Assembly: GCF_000967545.1 (NCBI RefSeq)
Contig: NZ_JXXV01000003.1
Span: 1-64,000, forward strand
Source of the DNA: Vibrio galatheae
Lineage (GTDB): Bacteria > Pseudomonadota > Gammaproteobacteria > Enterobacterales > Vibrionaceae
Direction of reading: 5' to 3'
DNA: 64,000 bases
Shown: in pieces, positions 36,463-45,941 of the stretch
Numbering within the stretch: position 1 is the first letter of the stretch
Layout of the letters: each line of letters begins with the position of its first letter
The notes under the pieces: model-generated
Database searches by the model: none
What the model was told of the DNA's origin: nothing
What the model saw: the letters and a program-made list of their open reading frames with translations, nothing else
Translations under genes and position numbers: made by a program

Positions 36463-36487
36463 ATTCGTGTTGTTTCGTCCTATAAAA

Positions 36488-36511
36488 AACGGGCTACCTA
36501 TGTAGCCCGTT
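36488..36511 (-). terminator. nagAC operon terminator
   Basis: A perfect ten-base stem (AACGGGCTAC and its complement) with loop CTAT, followed on the minus strand by a T-run; 38 bases after the nagC stop. Confidence 0.85.
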
Positions 36512-36548
36512 ATTCTAACTCAATTAGTTGCTTACTGGGTGGAGAAGA

Positions 36549-37763
36549 TTAATCTTCTAACAATTTTTGTAGCAAGACCCCGTTGAGCATCGCACGTTTA
36601 ATCATGGCAAAAGCGCCCAATGTCGGTTGCTTATCAATCTTTGATGCGACAATTGGTAAATCGGTATGGAATGTGGTGAGTGACTGGTTCTCTACGTTAC
36701 GGCGAATCGCAGGGAAAAGAATGTCTTCACACTGGGTGATGTCACCAGCAATAACGATCTTTTGTGGGTTAAACAGGTTGATGGTAATGGCAATAGCTTT
36801 ACCTAATTGGTTGCCCACTCGAACTAGGCTCTGTTTGGCTAGCTCATCACCAAGATTTGCGTGCTCACACACATCTGAGATACGAATTGTTTCAAGCTCA
36901 GTTAAACTTGATTCGTAACCTTGTTTAATCAGTTTATTGACGCGTTCTATAATCGCAGGGTTTGCTGCGACGGTTTCAAGACAGCCAAAGTTGCCACAGG
37001 TACATTGCTCGCCTAATGGATCAATCTGGATATGACCAATTTCGCCGACGTTACGGTTATAACCTAGGAATACTTGACCGTTAACGATAATCCCTGCACC
37101 AGTACCGCGGTGAACACTGACTAATATCGAGTCTTGGCAATCTTGGCTTGCACCGAAATAGTGTTCTGCCAAAGCCATACCCCGAACGTCGTTACCGACA
37201 AAACATTGAACATGGAAAGTCTTGTTGATAAGTTCAGCTAACTCTAAGTTGTCGATAGAGATATTTGGCATGTATTCGACAACACCTGTTTCAGGGTTGA
37301 CGAGACCAGGTAGCGAAATGCCGATGGCAATCAATTGATTGATCAGTGGTTGATTTGCCTGGATAAAGCTTTTTAAATGTGACAGAAGACCTTCAACTAG
37401 CTCTTCTTGTGTGGTGTAAAAATACTCAGTGTAGTCGGCGGCAAGCTCTTTTCCGCCAAGATCATAGAGACTGAACTGAATATAGTCACGGCCGACACGA
37501 ATCGCGACAGAGTGAAAAGGTTCGACTTCTGTTGTGAGTGAGATAGCGCGTCGGCCACCTGTCGATGCCTGCTGCGCGACCTCTTTAATTAGGCCGCGCT
37601 CTAAAAGTTGGCGGGTAATTTTTGTAACACTGGCAGGTGCCAGTTGGCTAACATCAGCAACTTGAATCCTAGAAATAGGACCCTGCTGATCAATTAACCT
37701 ATAAACAGCTGCACTATTTAGTTGTTTTACTAAATCTACGTTACCTATTTGTCCGCCATTCAT
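36549..37763 (-). CDS. nagC: N-acetylglucosamine repressor NagC (ROK family)
   Basis: A 404-residue transcription factor that binds GlcNAc-6-phosphate and then leaves DNA. The N-terminal winged helix (residues 10-75, with ISRIQVADVSQLAPASVTKITRQLLERGLI) is followed by the ROK sugar-kinase fold, including the ROK zinc motif CTCGNFGCLE. The start is two bases after the nagA stop, so nagA-nagC are cotranscribed; NagC thus represses its own operon and the divergent nagE gene, as in Vibrio and E. coli. Confidence 0.95.
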   Translation of the reverse strand: MNGGQIGNVDLVKQLNSAAVYRLIDQQGPISRIQVADVSQLAPASVTKITRQLLERGLIKEVAQQASTGGRRAISLTTEVEPFHSVAIRVGRDYIQFSLYDLGGKELAADYTEYFYTTQEELVEGLLSHLKSFIQANQPLINQLIAIGISLPGLVNPETGVVEYMPNISIDNLELAELINKTFHVQCFVGNDVRGMALAEHYFGASQDCQDSILVSVHRGTGAGIIVNGQVFLGYNRNVGEIGHIQIDPLGEQCTCGNFGCLETVAANPAIIERVNKLIKQGYESSLTELETIRISDVCEHANLGDELAKQSLVRVGNQLGKAIAITINLFNPQKIVIAGDITQCEDILFPAIRRNVENQSLTTFHTDLPIVASKIDKQPTLGAFAMIKRAMLNGVLLQKLLED

Positions 37764-37765
37764 TC

Positions 37766-38902
37766 TTAATTTTGCTCGTATTTTCCGTTAACAACCGTCG
37801 CCTGAACATTGAAGTCACGATCAAAAACAGTAAGGTTAGCCACCATACCTTTTTTAACTCGGCCTAGTTTGTTGTCTAGTCCAATCGCCTTAGCTGGGTA
37901 AAGAGTAGCCATGCGAAGTGCTTCGTCCAGTGCGATACCGACATGCTCAACCGTATTTTGAACTGCTTCAATCATAGTGAGTGCTGAGCCGCCCAGTGTG
38001 CCATTTTCATCAACACACTTACCATCACGGTAATATACTTTCTTACCAACAAAAATAAAGTAATCCATGTCAGCGCCTGCAGGAGCTGTGGCATCGGTCA
38101 CTAATACTAATTTCTCGCCCTTAATTTTGTGAGCGATTCGTATGTTTGCATAGTCGACGTGGAACCCATCGGCAATGATGCCTGCATAGACATCTGGCGT
38201 GTCATAAATAGCCCCAACAACGCCCGGCTCACGACCAACCATTGGTGTCATCGCATTGAACAAATGAGTGGCAAAAGAGATACCTGCTTCGAAGCCTTGA
38301 CGTGCTTCTGTATAAGTGGCGTTAGTGTGACCAATTGACACCACGATGCCCGCTGCTTTTAGTCGTTCAATATGTGCGAGGTCGTTGTGTTCTGGAGCTA
38401 GCGTTACTTTTGCGATGACATCAGCGTTGTCACACATGTAATCAATCATGCTGTCATCGGAAGGGCGAATATAGTCGACGCTATGAATGCCCTTTTTCAT
38501 GACGTTCAGGTATGGCCCCTCAAGGTGCAGACCGAGTGATTGGTTCTGATATTGAGCGTGATAGTCGCGTGCTGCTTCTACAGCTTGGCGCATATCTTGA
38601 TCTGAAGAGGTAATAAGCGTTGGAAGAAAACTGGTACAGCCTGATTTTAAGTTTGCTAAGTGCATTGTCTGCATGGTTTCTGCGCTAATTTCGTCATTTA
38701 GCATCACACCGCCACAGCCGTTTAACTGTAGGTCGATAAAACCAGGGCTGAGATTGGCGCCGTTTAAATCGAGCGTTTCAATACCCGCTGGCAAATCAGA
38801 AATAGGGCAGACTGATTCAATCAGGTTGTTATTAATGATTACGGCGTGTTCAACGAGGACATCGTTGCTGGTATAAATTTTACAGTTAGTTAGCGCATAC
38901 AT
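37766..38902 (-). CDS. nagA: N-acetylglucosamine-6-phosphate deacetylase
   Basis: A 378-residue amidohydrolase converting GlcNAc-6-P to GlcN-6-P and acetate. Typical motifs are [17 protein letters not shown] near residue 55, [45 protein letters not shown] and VTDATAPAG, the last holding the catalytic Asp. Length matches (382 in E. coli). The ATG at 38902 follows AAGGATTAGCTAACC, a good ribosome site. It is the first gene of nagA-nagC, divergent from nagE across a 482-bp control region. No nagB is in the window. Confidence 0.97.
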   Translation of the reverse strand: MYALTNCKIYTSNDVLVEHAVIINNNLIESVCPISDLPAGIETLDLNGANLSPGFIDLQLNGCGGVMLNDEISAETMQTMHLANLKSGCTSFLPTLITSSDQDMRQAVEAARDYHAQYQNQSLGLHLEGPYLNVMKKGIHSVDYIRPSDDSMIDYMCDNADVIAKVTLAPEHNDLAHIERLKAAGIVVSIGHTNATYTEARQGFEAGISFATHLFNAMTPMVGREPGVVGAIYDTPDVYAGIIADGFHVDYANIRIAHKIKGEKLVLVTDATAPAGADMDYFIFVGKKVYYRDGKCVDENGTLGGSALTMIEAVQNTVEHVGIALDEALRMATLYPAKAIGLDNKLGRVKKGMVANLTVFDRDFNVQATVVNGKYEQN

Positions 38903-39182
38903 GGTTAGCTAATCCTTATAGTTTAGAATCTTAATACCTTCAGACGTCAATTGAAGCGGGTGATTTACTCTATAGCGGTACTTTATTTGTAAGCTTCAAT
39001 TAGATCGCAAAATATCTTTAGCAAACGAAAAAATGAGTTCTCATTATAGTGCAAACACCTTGCTAGATGCTTTATCAATAAGTGATTTGTATCTCATTGG
39101 TAAAAGTTATTAATCTCTTGCCTGACAGCCACTTTGACCTTGTTTGTCTTGTAAGAGTACCGCGAAAATGACTCAATGAATG

Positions 39183-39207
39183 CTATTTTTTCGTATTGTA
39201 AAATAAG
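39183..39207. promoter_or_regulatory. Candidate NagC operator 1
   Basis: CTATTTTT (39183-39190) and AAAATAAG (39200-39207) form an imperfect palindrome with a nine-base centre containing CG, like the NagC consensus with A/T arms. Confidence 0.5.
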
Positions 39208-39250
39208 TTTTATGATCTAGCTAGCAAAAACCTCGCAGATTGGCGCTTTC

Positions 39251-39269
39251 TGGTGATTATGATCACAAA
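39251..39269. promoter_or_regulatory. CRP site near nagE
   Basis: GGTGATTATGATCACAAA fits the TGTGA-N6-TCACA core (GTGA at 39253-39256, TCACA at 39263-39267). It is centred about 125 bp upstream of the nagE start, suited to glucose-sensitive activation. Confidence 0.7.
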
Positions 39270-39279
39270 TGATGAGGTT

Positions 39280-39301
39280 TTAATTTGCGGAGCAAAATTA
39301 A
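39280..39301. promoter_or_regulatory. Candidate NagC operator 2
   Basis: TTAATTTGC (39280-39288) and GCAAAATTAA (39292-39301) form a near-perfect palindrome that matches the TTAATTT...AAATTAA pattern of NagC sites (consensus from memory). Confidence 0.65.
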
Positions 39302-39384
39302 TTTCATAAACTGAACAGGACTAAATTGAGCGGCTAAAAAAAGTGGCTCAGCTAAAATACAAAATCCTATAGGGGGAACTTAAG

Positions 39385-40959
39385 GTGAATATTCTCGGAT
39401 ATGCGCAAAAGTTAGGTAAAGCTCTTATGCTTCCTATCGCTACACTACCTGTAGCGGCGCTTTTACTACGTTTGGGTCAAGGAGACCTGCTAGATATCCC
39501 ATTCATGGCGCAAGCTGGTGGTGCTATCTTTGGTCAACTTCCACTACTTTTCGGTCTAGGTATTGCGATTGGTCTTTCTAAAGACGGTCAAGGTGCTGCA
39601 GGCCTAGCTGGTGCCGTTGCGTACTTCGTACTGACAGCAACAGCAACAACAATTAATGCTGACATTAACATGTCATTCTTCGGCGGTATCATCGCTGGTA
39701 TCATCGCGGGTCACTCTTACAACGCTTTCCATGCAACCCGTCTTCCAGAGTGGTTAGCTTTCTTCTCTGGTAAGCGCTTAGTTCCAATTATGGCAGGTCT
39801 ATTTGCCCTAGTTGCTGGTGCTATTGGTGGTGTGGTTTGGCCTTCAATTCAAGGTGGTCTAGACGCACTTGCTCACGCAGTATCAACGTCAGGCGCTGTT
39901 GGTCAGTTTGTCTACGGTACGCTTAACCGTGCACTTATCCCTGTTGGTCTTCACCACGTTCTTAACTCTTACTTCTGGTTCGGTATGGGTACGTGTCAAG
40001 AAGTACTAGTGACGGGTGCTCAAGCCGCTGGTCAAGCTCTTCCGGCACTGCAACAGCTATGTGTAGACCCAGCTCTTGCTAAGACTCTAGTTGCAGGCCA
40101 AGCTCACACATTTGAGTTTGCTAACTCTGTAACTCCAGAAATCACTGCAACGGTTAAAGAAGTAACTGAAACTGTTAAATCTGGCGACCTACACCGTTAC
40201 TTTGGTGGTGATAAGTCTGCTGGTGTATTCATGAACGGCTTCTTCCCAGTGATGATGTTTGGTCTTCCTGGCGCAGCACTAGCAATGTACCTTGCAGCTC
40301 CAGCGGAAAAACGCAGCCAAGTAGGTGGCGCACTATTCTCAGTAGCATTCTGTTCATTCCTTACGGGTATCACAGAGCCACTAGAATTCATGTTCGTATT
40401 CCTAGCGCCTGCGCTTTACGCAATGCACGCTGTGTTTACTGGTCTTGCTCTAGTTGTTGCTAACATGCTGGGTACGCTACACGGTTTCGGTTTCTCTGCG
40501 GGTCTAATCGACTTCGTATTGAACTGGGGTCTAGCAACTAAGCCGGTAACGCTACTGCTAATCGGTCTAGGTTTCGGTGCTCTATACTTCGTGACATTCA
40601 GCTTCGCTATCCGTGCCTTCAACTTGAAGTCACCAGGCCGTGAAGATGACGATGAAGAAACTTCTGCAGCACCTGCTGGTGATGCGAAGAAAGGCGACCT
40701 AGCGCGTCAATACCTAAAAGCTCTAGGTGGTCACGACAACCTAACTTCAATCGACGCATGTATCACTCGTCTACGTCTTACTCTAAAAGACCGCTCTGTA
40801 GCTGACGAAGTTGTTCTTAAGAAGCTTGGTGCGAAAGGTGTGGTGAAACTTGGTGAGAATAACCTTCAAGTTATCCTTGGTCCTCTTGCGGAAATCGTTG
40901 CTGGCGAAATGAAAGCAATCGGTGCAAATGAAGACCTATCTGAAGTAAAACTTCCTTAA
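39385..40959 (+). CDS. nagE: N-acetylglucosamine PTS permease, IIC-IIB
   Basis: A 524-residue membrane permease that imports and phosphorylates GlcNAc. A GTG start at 39385 follows AGGGGGAACTTAAG. The IIC domain (about 1-410) has the glucose-class features (MLPIATLPVAALLLRLG, GLHHVLNSYFWFG, GFGFSAGLIDF). After an acidic linker (EDDDEETSAAPAG), the IIB domain carries the phosphocysteine Cys459 in DACITRLRL. E. coli NagE is IICBA of 648 residues; here the IIA domain is missing, so a separate EIIA-Glc (Crr) must donate phosphate, as usual in Vibrio. NagC and CRP sites lie upstream. Confidence 0.95.
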   Translation: MNILGYAQKLGKALMLPIATLPVAALLLRLGQGDLLDIPFMAQAGGAIFGQLPLLFGLGIAIGLSKDGQGAAGLAGAVAYFVLTATATTINADINMSFFGGIIAGIIAGHSYNAFHATRLPEWLAFFSGKRLVPIMAGLFALVAGAIGGVVWPSIQGGLDALAHAVSTSGAVGQFVYGTLNRALIPVGLHHVLNSYFWFGMGTCQEVLVTGAQAAGQALPALQQLCVDPALAKTLVAGQAHTFEFANSVTPEITATVKEVTETVKSGDLHRYFGGDKSAGVFMNGFFPVMMFGLPGAALAMYLAAPAEKRSQVGGALFSVAFCSFLTGITEPLEFMFVFLAPALYAMHAVFTGLALVVANMLGTLHGFGFSAGLIDFVLNWGLATKPVTLLLIGLGFGALYFVTFSFAIRAFNLKSPGREDDDEETSAAPAGDAKKGDLARQYLKALGGHDNLTSIDACITRLRLTLKDRSVADEVVLKKLGAKGVVKLGENNLQVILGPLAEIVAGEMKAIGANEDLSEVKLP

Positions 40960-40988
40960 TCAAGCTTCGCTGAATTAAGTGAATGTTC

Positions 40989-41020
40989 AAAGCCTCCTTC
41001 GGGAGGCTTTGTTGTTTTTT
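40989..41020 (+). terminator. nagE terminator
   Basis: AAAGCCTCC/GGAGGCTTT stem with a stable TTCG tetraloop, followed by a T-rich run. Confidence 0.9.
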
Positions 41021-41229
41021 CTGGTTAACGAATAGAATTTGATGAAATGGTGACCAGTGAGTGTCGCTTGATAGTCAATTCAATCATTATTTTTGCCAAT
41101 TAGCGTTCTGTTGTAGTTGTGTAATGGGCGAGAATTGTGGATCATTAGTCGTTATATGCTTTGAGCGTTCTATCGCGGCCAAAGCGCTATTTTTCTCTGA
41201 ACAATACTACAACAATTGAGGTGCTATAG

Positions 41230-42900
41230 ATGAGTGAAGCTGAAGCTCGTCCATCGAATTTCATTCGCCAAATCATCGATAAAGATTTAGCGGATGGTAA
41301 ACACACAAGCGTGCATACTCGTTTCCCGCCAGAGCCAAATGGCTATCTGCATATCGGTCACGCTAAGTCAATTTGCTTGAACTTCGGTATTGCTCAGGAC
41401 TACCAGGGTAAGTGTAACCTGCGTTTTGATGACACTAACCCAGAAAAAGAAGACGTTGAATACGTTGAGTCAATTAAGAATGATGTGAGCTGGTTAGGCT
41501 TTGAGTGGGATGGGGATGTATGTTACTCGTCAAACTACTTCGACAAGCTATACGGCTATGCAGTGGAATTAATTAACAAAGGCTTAGCGTACGTTGAAGA
41601 GCTAAGTCCAGAGCAGATCCGTGAGTACCGTGGCACATTAACTCAACCGGGTAAACCAAGCCCATACCGTGATCGTTCACCGGAAGAAAACCTCGCACTA
41701 TTTGAAAAAATGCGTGATGGTGGTTTTGAAGAAGGTAAGGCGTGTCTTCGCGCGAAAATCGATCTGGCGTCATCATTTATTGTGTTGCGCGATCCTGTTT
41801 TATACCGTGTGCGTTTTGCAGAGCATCACCAGACTGGTGACAAATGGTGTATTTACCCAATGTACGATTTCACTCACTGTATCTCAGATGCTCTAGAAGG
41901 CATTACGCATTCACTTTGTACGCTTGAGTTCCAAGACAACCGTCGTCTGTACGATTGGGTGCTGGAGAACATCACTATTGATTGCCAACCTCATCAGTAT
42001 GAGTTTAGCCGCCTAAACCTTGAATATACGGTGATGTCTAAACGTAAGCTCAACCAACTTGTGACTGAAAAGCTAGTTAATGGTTGGGATGACCCACGTA
42101 TGCCAACGATATCGGGCTTGCGTCGTCGTGGCTTTACGCCTGCATCTATTCGCGAATTCTGTAAGCGTATTGGTGTGACTAAGCAAGACAACATGATTGA
42201 GATGAGCTCTTTAGAATCTTGTATTCGTGATGATCTCAACGAAAATGCACCTCGTGCAATGGCCGTTCTTGACCCGGTTAAAGTGGTTATTGAGAACTTT
42301 GAGCAAGGTAAAGTTGAGTCTTTGACAGTAGCTAATCACCCGAACAAACCTGAAATGGGTGAGCGTGAAGTTCCGTTTACTCGTGAGGTTTGGATTGAGC
42401 GTGAAGACTTCCGCGAAGAAGCGAATAAGAAATACAAGCGCTTAGTGCTTGGTAAAGAAGTTCGTCTACGCGGTGCTTACGTGATTAAAGCGGAACGTAT
42501 CGAGAAAGATGCGCAAGGCAACATCACGACTATCTTCTGTACTTACGATGCAGACACGTTAGGTAAGAACCCTGCTGATGGTCGTAAAGTGAAAGGTGTT
42601 ATCCATTGGGTTTCTGCGGATAAAGGTCTAGCTGCTGAGATTCGTTTGTATGACCGTCTATTCACCGTACCTAATCCAGCTGCAGCGGATAATTTTGCAG
42701 AAACGATTAACCCAGATTCACTGGTTAAGCTAAATGGTTTCGTTGAGCCAAGTCTAGCTCAGGCGCAGGCAGAACAAGGATTCCAGTTTGAGCGTATGGG
42801 TTACTTCTGTGTTGATGGCAAAGATTCTCAGCCAGACGCATTGGTGTTTAACCGTACCGTCGGTCTACGTGATACTTGGGCTAAAATCGAAGCTAAGTGA
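41230..42900 (+). CDS. glnS: Glutaminyl-tRNA synthetase
   Basis: A 556-residue class I aminoacyl-tRNA synthetase charging tRNA-Gln. HIGH motif is in [16 protein letters not shown] (near residue 40), with the KMSKS-like VMSKRKL near 270; the anticodon-binding beta-barrels fill the C-terminal third. Length matches the family (554 in E. coli). The ATG is preceded by TTGAGGTGCTATAG. Monocistronic with a terminator after it. No unusual features. Confidence 0.98.
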   Translation: MSEAEARPSNFIRQIIDKDLADGKHTSVHTRFPPEPNGYLHIGHAKSICLNFGIAQDYQGKCNLRFDDTNPEKEDVEYVESIKNDVSWLGFEWDGDVCYSSNYFDKLYGYAVELINKGLAYVEELSPEQIREYRGTLTQPGKPSPYRDRSPEENLALFEKMRDGGFEEGKACLRAKIDLASSFIVLRDPVLYRVRFAEHHQTGDKWCIYPMYDFTHCISDALEGITHSLCTLEFQDNRRLYDWVLENITIDCQPHQYEFSRLNLEYTVMSKRKLNQLVTEKLVNGWDDPRMPTISGLRRRGFTPASIREFCKRIGVTKQDNMIEMSSLESCIRDDLNENAPRAMAVLDPVKVVIENFEQGKVESLTVANHPNKPEMGEREVPFTREVWIEREDFREEANKKYKRLVLGKEVRLRGAYVIKAERIEKDAQGNITTIFCTYDADTLGKNPADGRKVKGVIHWVSADKGLAAEIRLYDRLFTVPNPAAADNFAETINPDSLVKLNGFVEPSLAQAQAEQGFQFERMGYFCVDGKDSQPDALVFNRTVGLRDTWAKIEAK

Positions 42901-42920
42901 TCACAGTTAACTTAAATAGC

Positions 42921-42949
42921 AAAAAGCCAGTCTTACGACTGGCTTTTTT
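42921..42949 (+). terminator. glnS terminator
   Basis: AAAAAGCCAGTC/GACTGGCTTTTT stem with loop TTAC, followed by Ts. Confidence 0.9.
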
Positions 42950-43000
42950 ATTTGTGTCTAACCGAGAGTAAAATCGTTTTGCTAACACTTTTAAGATTGG

Positions 43001-43450
43001 TTATGACTTAGGCTTGTGTGCGTCTGGATTGTGTTTACAGCTGCCATCTCCACATTTGCCATATAGGTATAGGCTGTGGTTGGTGAGTATAACATTGTAT
43101 TTTTCAGCGATCTCTTTCTGACGCTCTTCAATGACGTCGTCCGAAAACTCAATCACTTCACCACAATCTAGGCATACAAGGTGGTCATGGTGGTGCTGAG
43201 TAGACAGTTCAAATACAGACTTGCCACCTTCAAAGTGGTGGCGGGTTACGATACCTGCATCATCAAATTGGTTTAACACTCGATATACAGTAGCTAGACC
43301 GATTTCTTCACCTAGATCAATCAGTTTCTTGTACAGTTCTTCAGCACTGATATGTTGGCATTCAGGTTGCTGGAGTACTTCTAAAATCTTTAGTCTTGGA
43401 AGGGTAACTTTAAGACCAGCATCCTTAAGCGCTTGGTTATTGTCTGACAT
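43001..43450 (-). CDS. fur: Ferric uptake regulator Fur
   Basis: A 149-residue iron-dependent repressor. The ATG at 43450 (MSDNNQALKDAGLKVTLPRLKIL) with an AGGAAAGT ribosome site is the family start; a longer frame overlaps the promoter. The N-terminal winged helix (HISAEELYKKLIDLGEEIGLATVYRVLNQF) is followed by the His-rich metal and dimerisation domain (TRHHFEGGKSVFEL; HHHDHLVCLDCGEVIEF) and the usual C-terminal CGDGSCKHNPDAHKPKS. A TTATTG-N16-TATAAT promoter is upstream on the minus strand (-10 at 43503-43508). Regulated genes are elsewhere. Divergent from the DUF4442 gene. Confidence 0.98.
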   Translation of the reverse strand: MSDNNQALKDAGLKVTLPRLKILEVLQQPECQHISAEELYKKLIDLGEEIGLATVYRVLNQFDDAGIVTRHHFEGGKSVFELSTQHHHDHLVCLDCGEVIEFSDDVIEERQKEIAEKYNVILTNHSLYLYGKCGDGSCKHNPDAHKPKS

Positions 43451-43502
43451 ATACTTTCCTGTTGATGATCTGCAGTTATAAACAGAATTCAATATTCCCA
43501 TC

Positions 43503-43530
43503 ATTATAGGGTAGTCCACTTCAACAATAA
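43503..43530 (-). promoter_or_regulatory. fur promoter
   Basis: On the minus strand TTATTG (43525-43530), a 16-bp spacer and a perfect TATAAT (43503-43508). No obvious Fur-box palindrome overlaps it, so autoregulation is not evident by eye. Confidence 0.6.
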
Positions 43531-43651
43531 ACCACGAAGTTCAAAGGGTTACTAGTATTTTTTTATAAACAAGTGTGAAGTCACTGATAATACACATCAG
43601 ACCAGTTACAATTAGTTAACAAATAAGGGAATGTAAAGTTAAGGGCAAGAA

Positions 43652-44155
43652 ATGAATAAGTCACTGGCTAAAATTTATAAACCTGGGCTGGTTAAGTTGG
43701 CACTCAACTCCTGGCCTCCGTTTTGGGGAGCAGGGATTAAAATACTCTCTATTAGTGACGATTTCCGCGAAGTCAGAATGAAACTGAAGTTGCGTTGGTG
43801 GAATAAAAACGCCAATCGTACTCAATATGGGGGGAGCATATTCTCATTAACGGATCCTGTTTACTCGTTGATGCTAATGGGGATCTTAGGTGAGCGCTAT
43901 TATGTTTGGGATAAAGAGGCGAGCATAAATTTTATTAAGCCGGGCCAAAGTGATTTGTTCGCAGAGTTCTGTGTTAGTCAAAATCAGTTAGACGATATCC
44001 TGATGCAGACTGCCAATGGTGATAAGTGTTTCCCTGAATTTATCATTTATGTTAAAGACAAGCAGGGCAATGTAGTTTCAGAGGTACAGCGCAAACTGTA
44101 TGTGCGTAAGAAGCCGCAGTTTCGCGAAGAAGATGGGGAAGAACAGGTGGCATAA
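43652..44155 (+). CDS. DUF4442 hotdog-fold protein
   Basis: A 167-residue protein of the DUF4442 family, predicted hotdog fold related to acyl-CoA thioesterases. Features are the N-terminal NSWPPFWGAGIKILSISDDFREVRMKLKLRWWNKNANRTQYGGSIFSLTDPVYSLMLM, where NANRTQYGG and DPVY mark the likely substrate cleft. No catalytic residue can be assigned with confidence. Enzyme function unknown. The ATG follows GGGCAAGA. It is divergent from fur and ends in a strong terminator before fldA. Confidence 0.82.
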   Translation: MNKSLAKIYKPGLVKLALNSWPPFWGAGIKILSISDDFREVRMKLKLRWWNKNANRTQYGGSIFSLTDPVYSLMLMGILGERYYVWDKEASINFIKPGQSDLFAEFCVSQNQLDDILMQTANGDKCFPEFIIYVKDKQGNVVSEVQRKLYVRKKPQFREEDGEEQVA

Positions 44156-44182
44156 AAAAACCTCCGCAAGGGAGGTTTTTTT
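44155..44182. terminator. Terminator between DUF4442 and fldA
   Basis: AAAAAACCTCC with GCAAG loop and GGAGGTTTTTT arms, bidirectional between convergent genes; it overlaps the stop codon of the DUF4442 gene by one base. Confidence 0.85.
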
Positions 44183-44192
44183 AAAAGAGTGA

Positions 44193-44726
44193 TTAGTCTT
44201 CTAGCTCAGCTAGGCACATCTCTTCGTGAATCTGTTTACACCAGTTGTTCACGCGTTCTTCAGTTAGCTCTGGTTGGCGATCTTCATCGATACACAGACC
44301 AACAAACTGGCTATCGTCACCTTCAACGAGACCTTTAGAAGCTTCAAACTCGTAACCTTCTGTTGAAGTGTGACCAAGAATAGTACCACCTTTAGCTTCA
44401 ACGATGTCACGCACAGTGCCCATCGCGTCACAGAAGTATTCCGCGTAGTCTTCTTGGTCGCCGCAGCCAAAGATGGCGACAAGCTTAGTTGAGAAGTCAA
44501 TTTGCTCTAACTCAGGGAAAAAGTCATCCCAGTCACATTGCGCTTCACCGTAGTACCAAGTCGGGATACCAAGTAGCAGAAGATCGAAGTTATCGATGTC
44601 TTCTTTGCTGCTTTTTGCGATATCTTGAACGTGAACCAGTTGTTTACCTAGTTGCTTTTGAATCATCTTTGCAACAGCTTCAGTGTTACCTGTGTCGCTA
44701 CCAAAGAAGATGCCTACACTTGCCAT
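44193..44726 (-). CDS. fldA: Flavodoxin 1
   Basis: A 177-residue FMN electron carrier used by IspG/H, ribonucleotide reductase activation and biotin and methionine synthesis. The FMN phosphate loop FFGSDTGNTEAVAK is near residue 8, with the aromatic W57/Y loop GIPTWYYGEAQCDW and the second isoalloxazine loop GCGDQEDYAEYF. Long-chain type, as E. coli FldA. It lies downstream of DUF2788 and ybfF on the same strand and is convergent with DUF4442; the order ybfF-DUF2788-fldA near fur is like that of other vibrios and E. coli's ybfF-ybfE-fldA-fur. Confidence 0.97.
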   Translation of the reverse strand: MASVGIFFGSDTGNTEAVAKMIQKQLGKQLVHVQDIAKSSKEDIDNFDLLLLGIPTWYYGEAQCDWDDFFPELEQIDFSTKLVAIFGCGDQEDYAEYFCDAMGTVRDIVEAKGGTILGHTSTEGYEFEASKGLVEGDDSQFVGLCIDEDRQPELTEERVNNWCKQIHEEMCLAELED

Positions 44727-44770
44727 AGATTCGTTACCTTTACTAATTTCTGTTGTGGGCTTACTTAGTA

Positions 44771-44992
44771 TCAGCCGATACCGCCACCTTCCCAGCTAAG
44801 CTGAATAATGCCTTTAGCGACAAAACCAGCACAACCTAGGAATAGGACTAACCATACAATTCGACGACCGAATGGAGGAACATTACCCGCTTTTAGGACA
44901 TCTTTTATCGCCATACCAATTAAGAAAAAGATAGACGCGAAAAGAAGATCGAGACCAATTGACTCAAGCATGTTCATGTAGTCGTAAAGCAT
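44771..44992 (-). CDS. DUF2788 membrane protein
   Basis: A 73-residue protein from the ATG at about 44992 (MLYDYMNMLESIGLDLLFASIFFLI); a GTG frame 11 codons earlier is possible. Two hydrophobic segments (about residues 13-30 and 44-65) are joined by a short cytoplasmic loop AIKDVLKAGNVPPFGRR. The sequence matches the DUF2788 family, of unknown function. It lies 45 bp upstream of fldA on the same strand. Confidence 0.8.
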   Translation of the reverse strand: MLYDYMNMLESIGLDLLFASIFFLIGMAIKDVLKAGNVPPFGRRIVWLVLFLGCAGFVAKGIIQLSWEGGGIG

Positions 44993-45084
44993 GGAATCCC
45001 TTATTGCCAAATTACTTGCGCGCACTATACCACTGTTACTGAATAAAGTTAACGGGCAGAGCGCAACAGATCTCTCATTCTGTT

Positions 45085-45849
45085 TTAAGTGATGAACTTA
45101 CGGATTGCACGCAGTACTTCTGCTGGCTTCTCGGCATGCAACCAGTGGCCTGTATTGGCGATTACGTGGGCCTTGGCGTTCGGGAACTGCCGCTGTACAT
45201 CGAGCTGATGTTCGGCCGTGAGGTAATCCGAATCGCCCCCTTTGATAAACAGCGTCGGTGTTGCAATGGGAGTGATCGGCTGCCAACCAAGAATCTCTTG
45301 ATAATTATTCCATAGGCTAGTGACGTTAAAGCGCCAAGCCAAGTGCTCTCCATTGTTATATAGAGATTTACCGAGAAACTGTCTAACGCCTTCCAATTCA
45401 ATATGTTGGGCCAAAATATCGAGCGCTTGCTTACGTTGTGTTGGCTTTAACTCGATGACTGCTTTTAAGCCATCAAATACATTGTCATGACGACTGACCG
45501 TGTACTTTACCGGGGCCATATCAAGAACAAGCAGTTTATTAATGTTCGTTTCGGCAAGTTCTGCCAGCTTCATCGCGACTTTACCACCCATCGAATGGCC
45601 AATCAGGGTGTAGTTGTTGAGCTGGAGGTGTTGCAGCAATGCAAAGACGTCTTGCGCCATCAATCGATAGTTGTGCTCATCGCTGTGAAGTGATAAGCCA
45701 TGATTGCGTAGATCGATGCTGAGCACTTGATGATCGGATCTTAAGTCGCGTGCGAGTAATCCAAGGTTATCCAAGTTACCAAACAATCCATGGATCAATA
45801 CTATGGTGTGACCCTCACCTTCGAGTTTGTAGTTGAGCAGATGTGACAT
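45085..45849 (-). CDS. ybfF: Alpha/beta hydrolase YbfF
   Basis: A 254-residue esterase of the YbfF type. The oxyanion region IVLIHGLFGNLDNLG, the nucleophile elbow GHSMGG (Ser86), and a C-terminal NTGHWLHAEKPAE with catalytic His are intact, with the Asp in the GGDSDYL loop. E. coli YbfF cleaves short and medium acyl esters, including acyl-CoA in vitro; its role in cells is unclear. Divergent from seqA, as in E. coli (ybfF/seqA). Confidence 0.93.
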   Translation of the reverse strand: MSHLLNYKLEGEGHTIVLIHGLFGNLDNLGLLARDLRSDHQVLSIDLRNHGLSLHSDEHNYRLMAQDVFALLQHLQLNNYTLIGHSMGGKVAMKLAELAETNINKLLVLDMAPVKYTVSRHDNVFDGLKAVIELKPTQRKQALDILAQHIELEGVRQFLGKSLYNNGEHLAWRFNVTSLWNNYQEILGWQPITPIATPTLFIKGGDSDYLTAEHQLDVQRQFPNAKAHVIANTGHWLHAEKPAEVLRAIRKFIT

Positions 45850-45941
45850 TTTATTTTATTCGTGACTGGTAAACCGTAGAGTCTCTTTAAAGATCTCGCT
45901 ATAATCCCCCAGAGTTTAAACATAGAGATTGTGAAAAGCGA

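Larger units (their letters stand above)
38903..39384. promoter_or_regulatory. Shared nagA/nagE control region
   Basis: A 482-bp divergent region with two NagC-like palindromes (39183-39207 and 39280-39301), a CRP site (39251-39269) between them, and AT-rich flanks. The palindromes are centred about 95 bp apart, roughly nine DNA turns, which would suit repression by looping as described for E. coli nagE-nagB. Other nag-like partial repeats (e.g. near 38983-39003) are weaker. Confidence 0.7.

Noticed and set aside
43451-43651. Fur box for autoregulation
   Set aside because: No palindrome close to GATAATGATAATCATTATC is seen in the fur/DUF4442 gap.
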